From: Mesorhizobium sp. M4B.F.Ca.ET.203.01.1.1
GTDB taxonomy: Bacteria > Pseudomonadota > Alphaproteobacteria > Rhizobiales > Rhizobiaceae
Reading direction: 5' to 3'
DNA: 64,000 nucleotides
NCBI RefSeq assembly: GCF_004791025.1
Contig: NZ_SRUO01000008.1
Location: 186,001-250,000 of the forward strand
Shown one piece after another: positions 17,918-27,317 of this stretch. Each line of letters starts with the position of its first letter. The first letter of the stretch is position 1. The notes beneath the pieces were generated by a model. It was not told where the DNA came from, did not search any database, and was given only the letters and a program-made list of their open reading frames with translations. A program made the position numbers and the translations under genes.

Positions 17918-20900
17918 TCAGCGCGACACGAAGCAGTTGCCGCCGGCCGCCTTGTAGCTGGTGCACAGGGCGATCGCGTCGTTGCGCGACTGCGCCGGCA
18001 CGCGGACGCGGTAGAAGGTGCCCTTGCCGGCGATCTCGGCCTTGACGATGTTGGCGGTGCGGCCCGACAGCACGCTGCCGTAGCGGCGCTGCAGGTCCTG
18101 GTAGGTGGACTGCGCGCTTTCAACCGTCGGCTGCGAGGCGATCTGCATCGACCACGAACCGCCGCCCGCCGCTGCCGCGCTCGGTGATATGGAGGCGACC
18201 TGGTCGGGCTTCACCTCGCCGACGACGTCGACCGGCTGGTCGGACGGACGCTGCGGCGCAACCGGAACAGTGGCCGGCGTGTCGGCCGACTGGCTGTGGG
18301 TGGTCTGCGTCTTGGCTTCAGCCTTGGCCTCGGGCTTCGGCGCCGCCGGCTTGAGCGGCTGAGCGGCATCGGACTGGTCGGCGCTGGCGACCTGGTCGGT
18401 CGGCTGATCGCTTGCCTGATCGGTCGCCGGCGCCACGGTGCCGGTCTGCTCGGCACCGGCCTGCGCCGCGGGGGCGACATGCTGGGGCGCCGGATCGGCC
18501 GGTTCGGCGGCAGCGACCTGCGGAGCAGCCTCGGGTGCAGGATCCTCGCGCGCAACCAGCGAGCCATCGGGCTTGACCATCATGGTCCTGACCTTGCGCG
18601 GCGCGACAGCGACGACTTCCGGGTTGGTCCCTTTGTCGGCTTCCTGCAGGACCTGGGCTATGCGATCCTCGGATTTCGGCGCCGGCGCCGCTTCCGCGCT
18701 GGCCTGCGCATCCACGCCCGGCATCGCGGTCGCGGCGGCATTGCCCACATCGTCCATGCCCGGCGCAGCATCGGCGGGCGAAAGATCGACGACGCGGCTC
18801 TCCGGCTCCTTGGCTTTCACATCGACCGGCTCTTCGGTGTTGGTGACCAGCTTTTCCTGCACCGGCTCGGCCGGCTTGGTCCCCTTGACCACCGCGTCAT
18901 AGACCTTGTTGTCCTGGTTCGGCACCACCGTGCCGCCCGGATTCTCCGGCTTGACCTTGATCGGCGCGTTGTCGGCCTTGACGATAACCGGCGCCTCGCT
19001 GCCGCCCTTGCCACCAAACGACAAGGCAAAGGCGCCAAGACCACCGGCCAGGGCCACGGCGCCGACGACGGCGGCGATCAGCACGCCACGGCCGCGCGGC
19101 CTGGCGGCCTCACGCTCGGCAAGGCCCGGTACCGCCATCTCCTGGTCCAGTTCGGGGTCGTAGTCGAGCTCATCGACCGCGAAATCGTCGGCCTGCGCGA
19201 GCGGCCGGCTGCCCGGCAGATCGTCAATATCGAAGCCGCCCGTCGCGGCGGCCTGGGAAACCGGCGCTGAGGCAGCCGGCATTTCAGCCGGCTTCGCCGC
19301 CGCATAGGCGCGCGCGTCGCCGTGATCGTGGCCCGGCTTGAACCCGGCGCCGTAGCTGTCGTCCTCATAGGCGGCGGCGCGTGCGGGCGCAGGCGCCAGA
19401 TCGACAGCGTTCATGTCGTTCAGCAGGCCGGCGAACTCGGCGTCGAGATCGTCAAAAGCTGGCGCCGCCGGCTTTTCTTCCTCGAAATTGAGCTCGGGAA
19501 TATCGAGATCGTCGGCAAGCGCCACCACGCGCTCCGGCACGTCGATGGTTTCGACGTCGGGCATCTCGTCATAGGCTTGCGGCTGGTCCTGCGGCGCGGG
19601 CTCCGGCTCGGCATAGGCCGGAACCTCCTCCACGACCGGCTCCTGCCGGTATGACGGCTCGGCCGAAACCGGCGCCGCCGATGCCGTCGGCTGGGCCGCG
19701 AACGTCGCCTGCGCGGCCGCTGCGACCGGTGTCACGCGGCTCCAGGAACGGGCCGGCTCAGGCGGTGCCGAGCGCAGCCAGTCCTGCGAAGGGGAAGCCG
19801 ACGCCACGGGATGGCTCGGCTCCTGATCGCCCCCGATACCCCTGGCAAAGGCGGCATCGAACGCGTCGTCGTCGAAATCAATGTCGGCGGAGGGCGCTGC
19901 ATCCTCGCCGGACGCTGGCTCCTGCCCGTCGAGATTCCAATCGAGGTCATCAGCCAGCTGTTGGGGAGCGGGAGTCTCGATCACCGGCTGACGGACGGGC
20001 TCGGCTTCCCTGGCGACGGGAACCGGCCGCGCGCTCATGGCGCCGAGGAGAGCGTTGAGTTCGTCCTCGAGGCTCCGCTCTTCGGCGGCGGGCTTCGGCG
20101 GCTCGACCGCGACGACGGCGGGCGCAATCGGAGCGATTTCCTCGGCAGCGGCTTCGGCTGCCGGCTGTTGATCCTCGGCGGTCGGCGCATCGTCGATATC
20201 AAGCTCGAAATTGTCGTCGAACGCTTCCTGCGCGACGAATTCGGGAGCATCGTCATTGGCATCGGTGACGTAAGCGGCCTCGGCAGGCGCTTCGGCAGCC
20301 ACCGGCTCGTCGACCGGCGCGTGATCGATCTCGAATTCGTCCTCAAAAGCCCGCAGATCGGCCTCGGCATCGTCAGCGGCATAGGCGGCCTCGGCGAGCG
20401 CTTCGACGGCCGGCATCCCATCGGCTTCAGCCGGCTCTTCGGCCTGCGCGGCTTCAGCCGGCGCTTCGGCCTGCGCTTCGAAATCCGTGTCGACATCGGC
20501 CATCGCCTCGTCGAAATGACCGGAAAAGTCCTCCTCGGGGATCGCCTGGTCGGCAGCCGCCTGCACAGGCGCTGCATATTCGGCAGCAACGGCCGGCGCG
20601 GCATGATCCTCCGCAGGGCCATGTCCGTCTAGCGTCAGCTCGTCCTCGAGCGACAGAGAAACCGAATGTTCGAGATCGTCATCGAAAGCGGCTTCGGCCA
20701 CTGGCGCGGCAGCTTCGACGACGTTGTGGTCGACCGCCTCCACCGCCTCATTGGCGCCCGGGAATTCGCGATCGAGCGACGCGGCAAGCTCGTCGTCCAT
20801 CGGCAGATCGTCATCGAGCGGCGAGACGTCTTCGAGCGAACTGGCGACCGCCTGGCCGAAATCATCGTCGAAGGCCGCTTCGAATTGCGACTCCGCTTCG

Positions 20901-21298
20901 ACCTGGAGCTCCGCATCGGCCTGCGGCTCGGCGGCCGCTTGCGCCGGGGCGCCGAAGTGATGGTCCGCGATATCGTCGAACACGAAGTCCTGGTCGAGCG
21001 ACGCCGCAAGCTCGTCGTCCAGCGCAACGGAGGCTGCGGTTTCGAAAGCCGGCTCTGGCGGCTGCGCGACGGCGGCACTTTCCTCGGCGCCGAACTCGCC
21101 CATCAGCTCCTTCTCGAGGTCGATGTCGAAATCGCTGCCCGCGGCAGGCTGATTGGCGGGCGCAGCCTTCTGGACAGGCACCTGCGGCTTTACCGGCTGG
21201 CGCGGGTCGAAACCCATGATCCTGGTCAGTTCCGCAAACGGATCGTCGTCAGCGATGTCGTTGTGATCGGCTACTTTCAGCGGGGTTCTGTCTGCCAT
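17918..21298 (-). CDS. Giant SPOR-domain envelope protein
   Basis: This 1126-residue protein has three parts. The cytoplasmic part (residues 1 to about 735) is very acidic and rich in Ala, Glu, Asp and Pro, with recurring short units such as DDELAASLD and SLEDEL. One membrane helix follows (about 738-760), and a periplasmic Pro/Ala/Gln-rich linker leads to a C-terminal SPOR domain (about 1046-1126). SPOR domains bind denuded peptidoglycan glycans at division sites, so a division or cell-wall role is likely. The gene lies between argS and nagZ, as in other rhizobia. The cytoplasmic part is much longer than in FtsN-type proteins. Confidence 0.85.
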   Translation of the reverse strand: MADRTPLKVADHNDIADDDPFAELTRIMGFDPRQPVKPQVPVQKAAPANQPAAGSDFDIDLEKELMGEFGAEESAAVAQPPEPAFETAASVALDDELAASLDQDFVFDDIADHHFGAPAQAAAEPQADAELQVEAESQFEAAFDDDFGQAVASSLEDVSPLDDDLPMDDELAASLDREFPGANEAVEAVDHNVVEAAAPVAEAAFDDDLEHSVSLSLEDELTLDGHGPAEDHAAPAVAAEYAAPVQAAADQAIPEEDFSGHFDEAMADVDTDFEAQAEAPAEAAQAEEPAEADGMPAVEALAEAAYAADDAEADLRAFEDEFEIDHAPVDEPVAAEAPAEAAYVTDANDDAPEFVAQEAFDDNFELDIDDAPTAEDQQPAAEAAAEEIAPIAPAVVAVEPPKPAAEERSLEDELNALLGAMSARPVPVAREAEPVRQPVIETPAPQQLADDLDWNLDGQEPASGEDAAPSADIDFDDDAFDAAFARGIGGDQEPSHPVASASPSQDWLRSAPPEPARSWSRVTPVAAAAQATFAAQPTASAAPVSAEPSYRQEPVVEEVPAYAEPEPAPQDQPQAYDEMPDVETIDVPERVVALADDLDIPELNFEEEKPAAPAFDDLDAEFAGLLNDMNAVDLAPAPARAAAYEDDSYGAGFKPGHDHGDARAYAAAKPAEMPAASAPVSQAAATGGFDIDDLPGSRPLAQADDFAVDELDYDPELDQEMAVPGLAEREAARPRGRGVLIAAVVGAVALAGGLGAFALSFGGKGGSEAPVIVKADNAPIKVKPENPGGTVVPNQDNKVYDAVVKGTKPAEPVQEKLVTNTEEPVDVKAKEPESRVVDLSPADAAPGMDDVGNAAATAMPGVDAQASAEAAPAPKSEDRIAQVLQEADKGTNPEVVAVAPRKVRTMMVKPDGSLVAREDPAPEAAPQVAAAEPADPAPQHVAPAAQAGAEQTGTVAPATDQASDQPTDQVASADQSDAAQPLKPAAPKPEAKAEAKTQTTHSQSADTPATVPVAPQRPSDQPVDVVGEVKPDQVASISPSAAAAGGGSWSMQIASQPTVESAQSTYQDLQRRYGSVLSGRTANIVKAEIAGKGTFYRVRVPAQSRNDAIALCTSYKAAGGNCFVSR

Positions 21299-21401
21299 TA
21301 TTGTTCCCGAACTCGCACACAGTCGGACGCCATGGACGTCGCGCAGGGTTGGCCCTTACCAGCGCAATGTGGGCAAAAGGTGACAGGCTTTTTAGTCAAA
21401 C

Positions 21402-23159
21402 CTAACGCATCTCGGTGGGCGCTTCGGCCCCAATCAGCGTCAGGCCGGACGTCAAAACGTCCGAAACAGCCTGCACCAGCCCCAGTCTGGCATACGTCAA
21501 TTGTCGGTCGTTAACCTTAACAAAACGTAAGTCAGGATTATCCGTCCCCCGGTTCCAGTGCCCATGGAAGCTGGAAGCCAGATCGTAGAGGTAGAATGCC
21601 AGCCTGTGCGGCTCCAATGCAAGGGCCGCGGACTCAATCAGTCTTGGATATTCAGCCAGCTTCCGGATCAGGCCGATTTCGCCCTCGTCGGAGAGCGAAG
21701 CCACCGACGCCGTCAGCCGATTGCGGTCGAAATTGGCCTCGCCCAACTGCTCGCTCGCCTGCCGGAACACCGAGTGGCAGCGCGCCGAGGCGTATTGCAC
21801 GTAGAACACCGGATTGTCCTTCGACTGCTCGGTCACCTTGGCGAAGTCGAAATCGAGCGGCGCGTCGTTCTTGCGGTAAAGCATCATGAAGCGGATCGGG
21901 TCGCGGCCAACCTCTTCGACGACCTCGCGCAGCGTGACGAAATCGCCGGACCGTTTCGACATGCGGACCGGCTCGCCGTCGCGGAACAGCTTGACCAACT
22001 GGCAGAGCAGGACGGTGAGCTTCACCTCGTCGCCCGCGACCGCGCGCGCCAGCGCCTCAAGCCGCTTGACGTAGCCGCCATGGTCGGCTCCCAGGACATA
22101 GATCAGGTCGACGAAGCCGCGGTCGACCTTGTCCTTGAGATAGGCGACATCAGCGGCGAAATAGGTGAAGGAGCCGTCCGACTTGACCAGCGCCCGGTCC
22201 ATGTCGTCGCCGACGGCGGTCGAGCGGAACAAGGTCTGCTCGCGATCTTCCCAGTCGTCCGGCTTCTCGCCCTTGGGCGGCGGCAGCTTGCCCTTGTAGA
22301 TATGCCCCTTCAGCGTCAGGTCGGCGATTGCCGAGCGGATCTTCCTGGCATTGTCGGCATGCAGCGTGCGCTCGGAGAAGAACACGTCGTGGTGCACGTT
22401 GAGCAGCGCCAGATCCTCGCGGATCATCGCCATCATGGCATCGATGGTGCGGTTCTTGACGATGGCGAGCGCCTCGTCTTCCGGCATCTGCAAAAGCTTG
22501 CCGCCAAACTCCTTTACCAGCGCCTGGCCGACCGGAATGAGATAGTCGCCCGGATAGAGCCCGGCCGGTATCTCGCCGATCGCCTCGCCGAGCGCCTCGC
22601 GGTAGCGGAGCAAAGCCGAGCGGCCGAGCACGTCGATCTGCGAGCCGGCGTCGTTGATGACATATTCCTTGGTCACGTCGTAGCCGGCGAAGGCCATCAG
22701 ATTGGCGAGCGTGTCGCCCACCACCGCGCCCCGGCAATGGCCGACATGCATCGGGCCGGTCGGGTTGGCCGAAACATATTCGACATTGGCCTTGCGGCCG
22801 CCGCCGATGGTCGAGCGGCCATAGTTGCGGCCCTCGCCGAGCAGCGCCGCCAGGTGCGCCTGCCAGAACCCGTCATGCAGCCTGAGATTGACGAAGCCCG
22901 GACCGGCGACATCGGCCGCCGCGACGTCGGCGTCGCCACGCAACGCCTCGGCCAGCCTTTCGGCAAGCGCGCGCGGGTTCTGCCCGGTCGGCTTGGCAAG
23001 CACCATCGCGGCGTTGGTGGCGAGATCGCCATGGCTGGCATCGCGCGGTGGCTCGACGGCGATGCGCGACAGGTCGAGCGGCGCGCCGTCCTTGTCTTTC
23101 AGGTCAAGCGCTTCTACGGCTTTTATGACTCGCGCGTTGAAATCGGCGAAGATGTTCAT
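21402..23159 (-). CDS. argS: Arginyl-tRNA synthetase
   Basis: This is a 585-residue class I synthetase. The HIGH motif appears as MHVGHCRG near residue 130 and a KMSKS-like VRMSKRSGD near 350; the N-terminal additional domain and the C-terminal DALR anticodon-binding domain are both present. It charges tRNA-Arg. The start at 23159 (MNIFADF) gives the usual N-terminus; a frame-open extension upstream is proline-rich and unlikely. It is followed by the SPOR gene and preceded by dgt with a 64-base gap. Confidence 0.96.
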   Translation of the reverse strand: MNIFADFNARVIKAVEALDLKDKDGAPLDLSRIAVEPPRDASHGDLATNAAMVLAKPTGQNPRALAERLAEALRGDADVAAADVAGPGFVNLRLHDGFWQAHLAALLGEGRNYGRSTIGGGRKANVEYVSANPTGPMHVGHCRGAVVGDTLANLMAFAGYDVTKEYVINDAGSQIDVLGRSALLRYREALGEAIGEIPAGLYPGDYLIPVGQALVKEFGGKLLQMPEDEALAIVKNRTIDAMMAMIREDLALLNVHHDVFFSERTLHADNARKIRSAIADLTLKGHIYKGKLPPPKGEKPDDWEDREQTLFRSTAVGDDMDRALVKSDGSFTYFAADVAYLKDKVDRGFVDLIYVLGADHGGYVKRLEALARAVAGDEVKLTVLLCQLVKLFRDGEPVRMSKRSGDFVTLREVVEEVGRDPIRFMMLYRKNDAPLDFDFAKVTEQSKDNPVFYVQYASARCHSVFRQASEQLGEANFDRNRLTASVASLSDEGEIGLIRKLAEYPRLIESAALALEPHRLAFYLYDLASSFHGHWNRGTDNPDLRFVKVNDRQLTYARLGLVQAVSDVLTSGLTLIGAEAPTEMR

Positions 23160-23223
23160 TGGGTCTGGCTCTGGCGGCTGTGCTAGGGAATCCGGCTCGT
23201 TGGCCGGCAAAATCGCGCTCGCC

Positions 23224-24453
23224 CTAGCTCAAATCGGGCGTGTGGTCAAACAAGCGACGGTGTTCCTTCAGGGCGTAGGTATCGGTCATGCCCGCCAGGA
23301 AATCGGCGACGCTGCGCGCCTTGATGCGATCCTGCGCCCTATCGAGGCCTTCGCGCCAGCCGTCGGGCATGGCGCGCGGATCGGCGAAATAGGCATCGAA
23401 CAGATCCCTGACGATCCCTTCGGCGTCGGCACGCACGCGCATGACCTCGCTGTGCCGGTAAAGATGCTTGTAGAGGAAGGCCTTCAATTCCTTCTCGGTC
23501 GCGGCCATGCCGGCGGAGAAGGTCACCATCGTCTCGCCCGCCGCCCGCACGTCGTCGGCGCTTGCCGGCTTCAGGCGCTCGAGATTGGCGTGGGTGGAGG
23601 CAATCACGTCCTCGACCATCATGGTGATCTGGCGGCGCATCAGTTCATGGCCGGTGCGCACGGCGTCGAGCGCCGGATAGCGCTCCCGCACGCTCGCCAG
23701 GATCGAGCCCGGCAAGGTGACGTCCTCCAGCATGTCCAGCGTCAGGAAGCCCGACCGCAGACCGTCATCGATGTCATGGGTGTTGTAGGCGATATCGTCG
23801 GCGATCGCCGCGCACTGCGCCTCGATGCCGGCAAACCGGTCGAGTTCGAGATCATGCAGCTCCGAATAGTCGCGGATCGCCTGCGGCACCGGGCCCTTCA
23901 GCCCCTGCCCTTTGGCATCCGTCAGCGGCCCATTGTGCTTGACCAGCCCCTCCAGCGTTTCCCAGGTGAGGTTCAGCCCGTCGAACTCGGCATAACGCCG
24001 CTCAAGCCGCGTCACCACGCGCAGCGACTGCGCATTGTGGTCGAAGCCACCCCAGGCAGCCATCTTCTCATTCAACGCCTCCTCGCCGGTATGGCCGAAG
24101 GGCGTGTGGCCGAAGTCGTGCACCAGGGCCACGGCTTCGGCCAGATCCTCGTCGCCGCGCAGCGCCCGCGCCAGAGCGCGCGCAATCTGCGCAACCTCGA
24201 TCGAATGCGTCAGCCTGGTGCGGTAGTGGTCGCCCTCATGCGCGACGAACACCTGCGTCTTGTGCTTCAGGCGGCGGAAGGCAGTCGAATGGATGATGCG
24301 GTCGCGATCGCGCTGGAACGGCGTACGGGTCGGGCTTTCGGCCTCCTCGAACAGCCGCCCGCGCGAGCGCGCGGGATCGCTGGCATAGGCGGCGCGCGGC
24401 CGGTAGCCGAACCCTATGTCGCCGAGAGCATCCTTGCCCTGCCGCTCGTCCAT
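23224..24453 (-). CDS. dgt: Deoxyguanosinetriphosphate triphosphohydrolase-like protein
   Basis: This 409-residue HD-domain protein has the metal-binding pattern RLTHSIEVAQIARAL near residue 80, VHDFGHTPFGHTGEEALN near 115 and the conserved ADDIAYNTHDIDDG segment near 215. These proteins split dNTPs, typically dGTP, into nucleoside and tripolyphosphate. The length and sequence match the type 2 dGTPase-like group common in alphaproteobacteria. It is divergent from erpA, with a 69-base gap holding both promoters. Confidence 0.92.
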   Translation of the reverse strand: MDERQGKDALGDIGFGYRPRAAYASDPARSRGRLFEEAESPTRTPFQRDRDRIIHSTAFRRLKHKTQVFVAHEGDHYRTRLTHSIEVAQIARALARALRGDEDLAEAVALVHDFGHTPFGHTGEEALNEKMAAWGGFDHNAQSLRVVTRLERRYAEFDGLNLTWETLEGLVKHNGPLTDAKGQGLKGPVPQAIRDYSELHDLELDRFAGIEAQCAAIADDIAYNTHDIDDGLRSGFLTLDMLEDVTLPGSILASVRERYPALDAVRTGHELMRRQITMMVEDVIASTHANLERLKPASADDVRAAGETMVTFSAGMAATEKELKAFLYKHLYRHSEVMRVRADAEGIVRDLFDAYFADPRAMPDGWREGLDRAQDRIKARSVADFLAGMTDTYALKEHRRLFDHTPDLS

Positions 24454-24522
24454 TCACCCACCAGTTGACTTGGCCCCGCCCGCTTCATACCTATCATATG
24501 AAACCGAAAGCAAGGTGACGCC

Positions 24523-24870
24523 ATGGGCGCCGATGCCAAGACTGCCATGAAGGTCGAGATGACCGACGCCGCCGCCAAGCGGATCGCCAGGATCGTGTCC
24601 GGCGAGCCAGGCAAGACGGCGCTGCGCGTCTCGGTCGAAGGCGGCGGCTGCTCCGGCTTTTCCTACAAGTTCGACCTCGTCGACACACGCAACGACGACG
24701 ACGTCGCCATCGAGAAGGACGGCGCCACCGTGCTGATCGACGACCTGTCGCTGGTCTATATGGGCGGCTCGGTGATCGACTTCGTCGACGACCTGATGGG
24801 CCAGTCGTTCCAGATCAGGAATCCGAACGCCGTCGCCTCCTGCGGCTGCGGCACCAGTTTTTCTGTTTAG
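24523..24870 (+). CDS. erpA: Iron-sulfur cluster insertion protein ErpA
   Basis: This is a 115-residue A-type carrier protein. The three cluster-binding cysteines are visible: Cys43 in GGGCSGFSY, and Cys107 and Cys109 in the C-terminal CGCGTSFS. A-type carriers pass Fe-S clusters to apo-enzymes. The GGSVIDFVDDLMG segment matches the ErpA/HesB branch. It begins a plus-strand run with the VOC gene (10 bases later) and exonuclease III. IlvD, an Fe-S enzyme, is nearby but on the other strand. Confidence 0.93.
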   Translation: MGADAKTAMKVEMTDAAAKRIARIVSGEPGKTALRVSVEGGGCSGFSYKFDLVDTRNDDDVAIEKDGATVLIDDLSLVYMGGSVIDFVDDLMGQSFQIRNPNAVASCGCGTSFSV

Positions 24871-24880
24871 CTGAAATCGG

Positions 24881-25285
24881 ATGCCTGCCGTCGGGGCGGT
24901 TCGTCAGGTCGCGCTCTCGGCCGGCCGCGATCTCGACATCACGCTCGCCTTCTGGCGTGACGTGCTCGGCATGGGCGTGCATGCGCGCTACGATCCGCCG
25001 GGCATCGCCTTCATCATGGCCGGCGACGTGCGCCTGTTCTTCACCGATGGCGTGCCGGCGGGCATCGTCTATCTCGACATTACCGGCCTCGAAGCCTTCC
25101 ATGCGCAGGCGAAGGCCGCGGGCATTCCCTTCACCGCGCCGCCGGCACTAGTCCATCGCGACACCGAAGGCCAGTTCGGTCCGGCGGGGGAAAGCGAGTG
25201 GATGGCCTTCCTAAAGGACCCGGCAGGCAATACGATCGGCCTCGTCGAACGCCTCCCGTCCGAAGATCCCAAGGGCAATCCATGA
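24881..25285 (+). CDS. VOC (glyoxalase-fold) family protein
   Basis: This is a 134-residue protein with the paired beta-alpha-beta-beta-beta modules of the vicinal oxygen chelate fold: the N-terminal LAFWRDVLGMGVHARY half and the C-terminal FLKDPAGNTIGLVE half, whose glutamate is a usual metal ligand. The substrate is unknown; relatives include dioxygenases, glyoxalases and resistance proteins. Its stop overlaps the exonuclease III start by four bases (ATGA), so they are translated together. Confidence 0.85.
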   Translation: MPAVGAVRQVALSAGRDLDITLAFWRDVLGMGVHARYDPPGIAFIMAGDVRLFFTDGVPAGIVYLDITGLEAFHAQAKAAGIPFTAPPALVHRDTEGQFGPAGESEWMAFLKDPAGNTIGLVERLPSEDPKGNP

Positions 25286-26076
25286 AAATCGTCACCTGGA
25301 ACATCAACGGCGTTCGCGCCCGCATCGGCAACCTCACCCACTGGCTGACCGAAAGCGCGCCCGACATCGTCTGCCTGCAGGAGATCAAATCGGTCGACGA
25401 ACAGTTCCCGCGCGCCGAGGTCGAGGCGCTCGGCTACAATGTCGAGACCCATGGCCAGAAGGGCTTCAACGGCGTCGCCCTCCTGTCGAAACTGCGCTTC
25501 GATGAAGTTATCAAGGGCTTGCCCGGTGATGACGAGGACGAGCAGGCGCGCTTCATCGAGGGCGTGTTCTCGACCGACAGGGGCGCGCTGCGCGTCGCCT
25601 CGCTCTATCTGCCGAACGGCAATCCGATCGATGACGAGAAGAAGTTCTCCTACAAGCTGTCGTGGATGGCGCGGCTGGAGAGGTGGGCGCAGGAGCGGCT
25701 GCGGCTCGAAGAGGCGCTGGTGCTGGCCGGCGACTACAATGTCATCCCCGAAGCCGCCGACGCCCGGTTCCCGGAGAACTGGCTGCGCGACGCCCTGTTC
25801 CAGCCGCAGACGCGGCAGGCCTTCCGTCGGCTAAAGAACCTCGGCTTCACCGAAGCGGTGCGCGCCGTCACCGATTCGTCCGATGTCTACACGTTCTGGG
25901 ACTATCAGGCCGGCGCCTGGCAGAAGAACAACGGCATCCGCATCGACCACCTGCTTTTGTCGCCCGAAGCCGCCAACCGTTTTTCCTCGGCCTCGGTCGA
26001 AAAGCATGTCCGCGCCTGGGAGAAGCCATCCGACCATGTGCCGGTGGCGATCGAGCTGGCGCTGCAGCCCGCCTGA
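25282..26076 (+). CDS. xth: Exodeoxyribonuclease III
   Basis: This 264-residue protein is an AP endonuclease/exonuclease of the ExoIII family. The motifs are in order: TWNINGVRAR at the N-terminus, CLQEIK with the metal-binding Glu, GDYNVIPE near residue 150, and the C-terminal RIDHLLLS and SDHVPV with catalytic Asp-His. It cuts at abasic sites and removes 3' blocks in base excision repair. The ATG at 25282 is chosen over a longer open frame because it begins the family's conserved first strand and overlaps the VOC stop. Confidence 0.95.
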   Translation: MKIVTWNINGVRARIGNLTHWLTESAPDIVCLQEIKSVDEQFPRAEVEALGYNVETHGQKGFNGVALLSKLRFDEVIKGLPGDDEDEQARFIEGVFSTDRGALRVASLYLPNGNPIDDEKKFSYKLSWMARLERWAQERLRLEEALVLAGDYNVIPEAADARFPENWLRDALFQPQTRQAFRRLKNLGFTEAVRAVTDSSDVYTFWDYQAGAWQKNNGIRIDHLLLSPEAANRFSSASVEKHVRAWEKPSDHVPVAIELALQPA

Positions 26077-26155
26077 GGGCTACTCACGCAAATCTCCGCA
26101 AAACCCTGATATCGCCACAAATTGCGCGTTTGATGCGACTTGCTGCGGGGGTTCG

Positions 26156-26449
26156 ATGGCGATCCGGTTTGTTCTTTGCTCGGCTGGCCTTGTGTTGGCG
26201 TTGATCGCGCCGGCACCGGTGCTTGCCGCCCAGGCATGCCTTGCCAACGGCAAATCGTTCAAGATTGGTGAGACCGCCTGCCTGACGATTGCCGGCGAAA
26301 GCCACCTCGCCCGCTGCGACATGGTGCTCAACAACACCTCGTGGACCAAGATCCATGACGACTGCCCGGGCACGACCCCGCCGGTCATGACCACGCCGAT
26401 CTCGACGCCCGCGCCAAGCATGGTGCCGACGGAACCGACCGAGAACTGA
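26156..26449 (+). CDS. Small exported protein of unknown function
   Basis: This is a 97-residue protein with a clear Sec signal peptide (hydrophobic residues about 5-22, cleavage probably after VLAA). The mature part of about 73 residues has four cysteines, which could form two disulfides, and ends in a Pro/Thr/Ser-rich tail. I do not recognise a family. The start at 26156 was chosen because the signal peptide begins there. It lies 79 bases after exonuclease III and converges on exoR, with 31 bases between stops. Confidence 0.65.
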   Translation: MAIRFVLCSAGLVLALIAPAPVLAAQACLANGKSFKIGETACLTIAGESHLARCDMVLNNTSWTKIHDDCPGTTPPVMTTPISTPAPSMVPTEPTEN

Positions 26450-26480
26450 TTTACCTGGAGTGACTTGGCAGCGGCGCGGC

Positions 26481-27317
26481 TTACTGGTCGCCGCCGCCCT
26501 TCGTCAGGATGTCGTCGGCGAGCGAGATGGCCGTGCGGCGGTCGGCTTCGCCGGCGGCGGCGAAGGCCTCTTCCTGCATGCTGCGGATCCACGGCTGGTC
26601 GGCCGGTGCGGCACGTTCGAGTGCGGCCGTCATCATCGCCAGGCCGCGCACCACCTTGCCGCTCTGGAACAGGAGGTTGCCGAGCGTCGCCTGCGCGCCG
26701 GCATGGCCCTTCTCGGCCGCCAGTTGGAGCCAGCGCCCGGCCTGCTTGACGCTTGCCTTGACGCCGCCCTCGCCTTTCAGGAACATCTGCCCGATTTCGA
26801 ACTGGGCGTTCGGATTGCGGTAGTTGGCGGCGGCGCGCATGTAGTATTCCTGCGCGGCCACCTCGTTCTCGGTGACCGGGCTGCCGGGTATGCCCTTGCG
26901 CAGATAGTCGCCGAGCGCCACCAGCGCGTCGGAGACATAGCTCTCCTCGGGCGATCCGGGCTCGACATCCTGGTCGACGATCTCCGAGAAGAACTTGAAG
27001 GCCGCGTAGTCGTCGCGCGCCACGCCGTCGCCTTCGGCATACATGCGCGCAAGCTTCCAGGTGGCGCCGATCTGGCCGTTCTCGGCGGCATATTTGTAGG
27101 CCTCGACCGCCTGGTCCTTGTGGCCGTTCTTGTAGGCGGAAAAGCCGAACTGGAACACCGCCCACGGGCTGGACTGCGGCTTCACGCCGGTCTTGTCGTC
27201 GAACACCTTGTCGTCGAAGGCCACGGCCTGGCCCACGGCGCCGAAGGTCGCGCCAAAAGTGGCGAACACGACCAGTGCCGAAAAGACAGACGACCTCAAC
27301 ACCTCAGATATCCGCAT
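26481..27317 (-). CDS. exoR: Periplasmic regulator ExoR (Sel1-repeat protein)
   Basis: This protein of about 278 residues has a signal peptide (residues about 5-33) and a series of Sel1-like helical repeats, such as AYKYAAENGQIGATWKLA and WLQLAAEKGHAGAQATLG. The overall sequence, including SEIVDQDVEPGSPEES and the C-terminal RGLAMMTAALERA segment, matches ExoR of rhizobia. There, periplasmic ExoR binds and restrains the sensor kinase ExoS of the ExoS-ChvI system, which controls exopolysaccharide and motility. The ATG at 27317 lies inside the end of ilvD (14-base overlap); a GTG at 27338 is an alternative. Confidence 0.88.
   Translation of the reverse strand: MRISEVLRSSVFSALVVFATFGATFGAVGQAVAFDDKVFDDKTGVKPQSSPWAVFQFGFSAYKNGHKDQAVEAYKYAAENGQIGATWKLARMYAEGDGVARDDYAAFKFFSEIVDQDVEPGSPEESYVSDALVALGDYLRKGIPGSPVTENEVAAQEYYMRAAANYRNPNAQFEIGQMFLKGEGGVKASVKQAGRWLQLAAEKGHAGAQATLGNLLFQSGKVVRGLAMMTAALERAAPADQPWIRSMQEEAFAAAGEADRRTAISLADDILTKGGGDQ

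Noticed and set aside
16765..18123. Longer version of NagZ starting at 18123
   Set aside because: The extra 113 residues cross the SPOR terminator and are Arg/Ala/Ser/Pro low-complexity, typical of a shadow frame.
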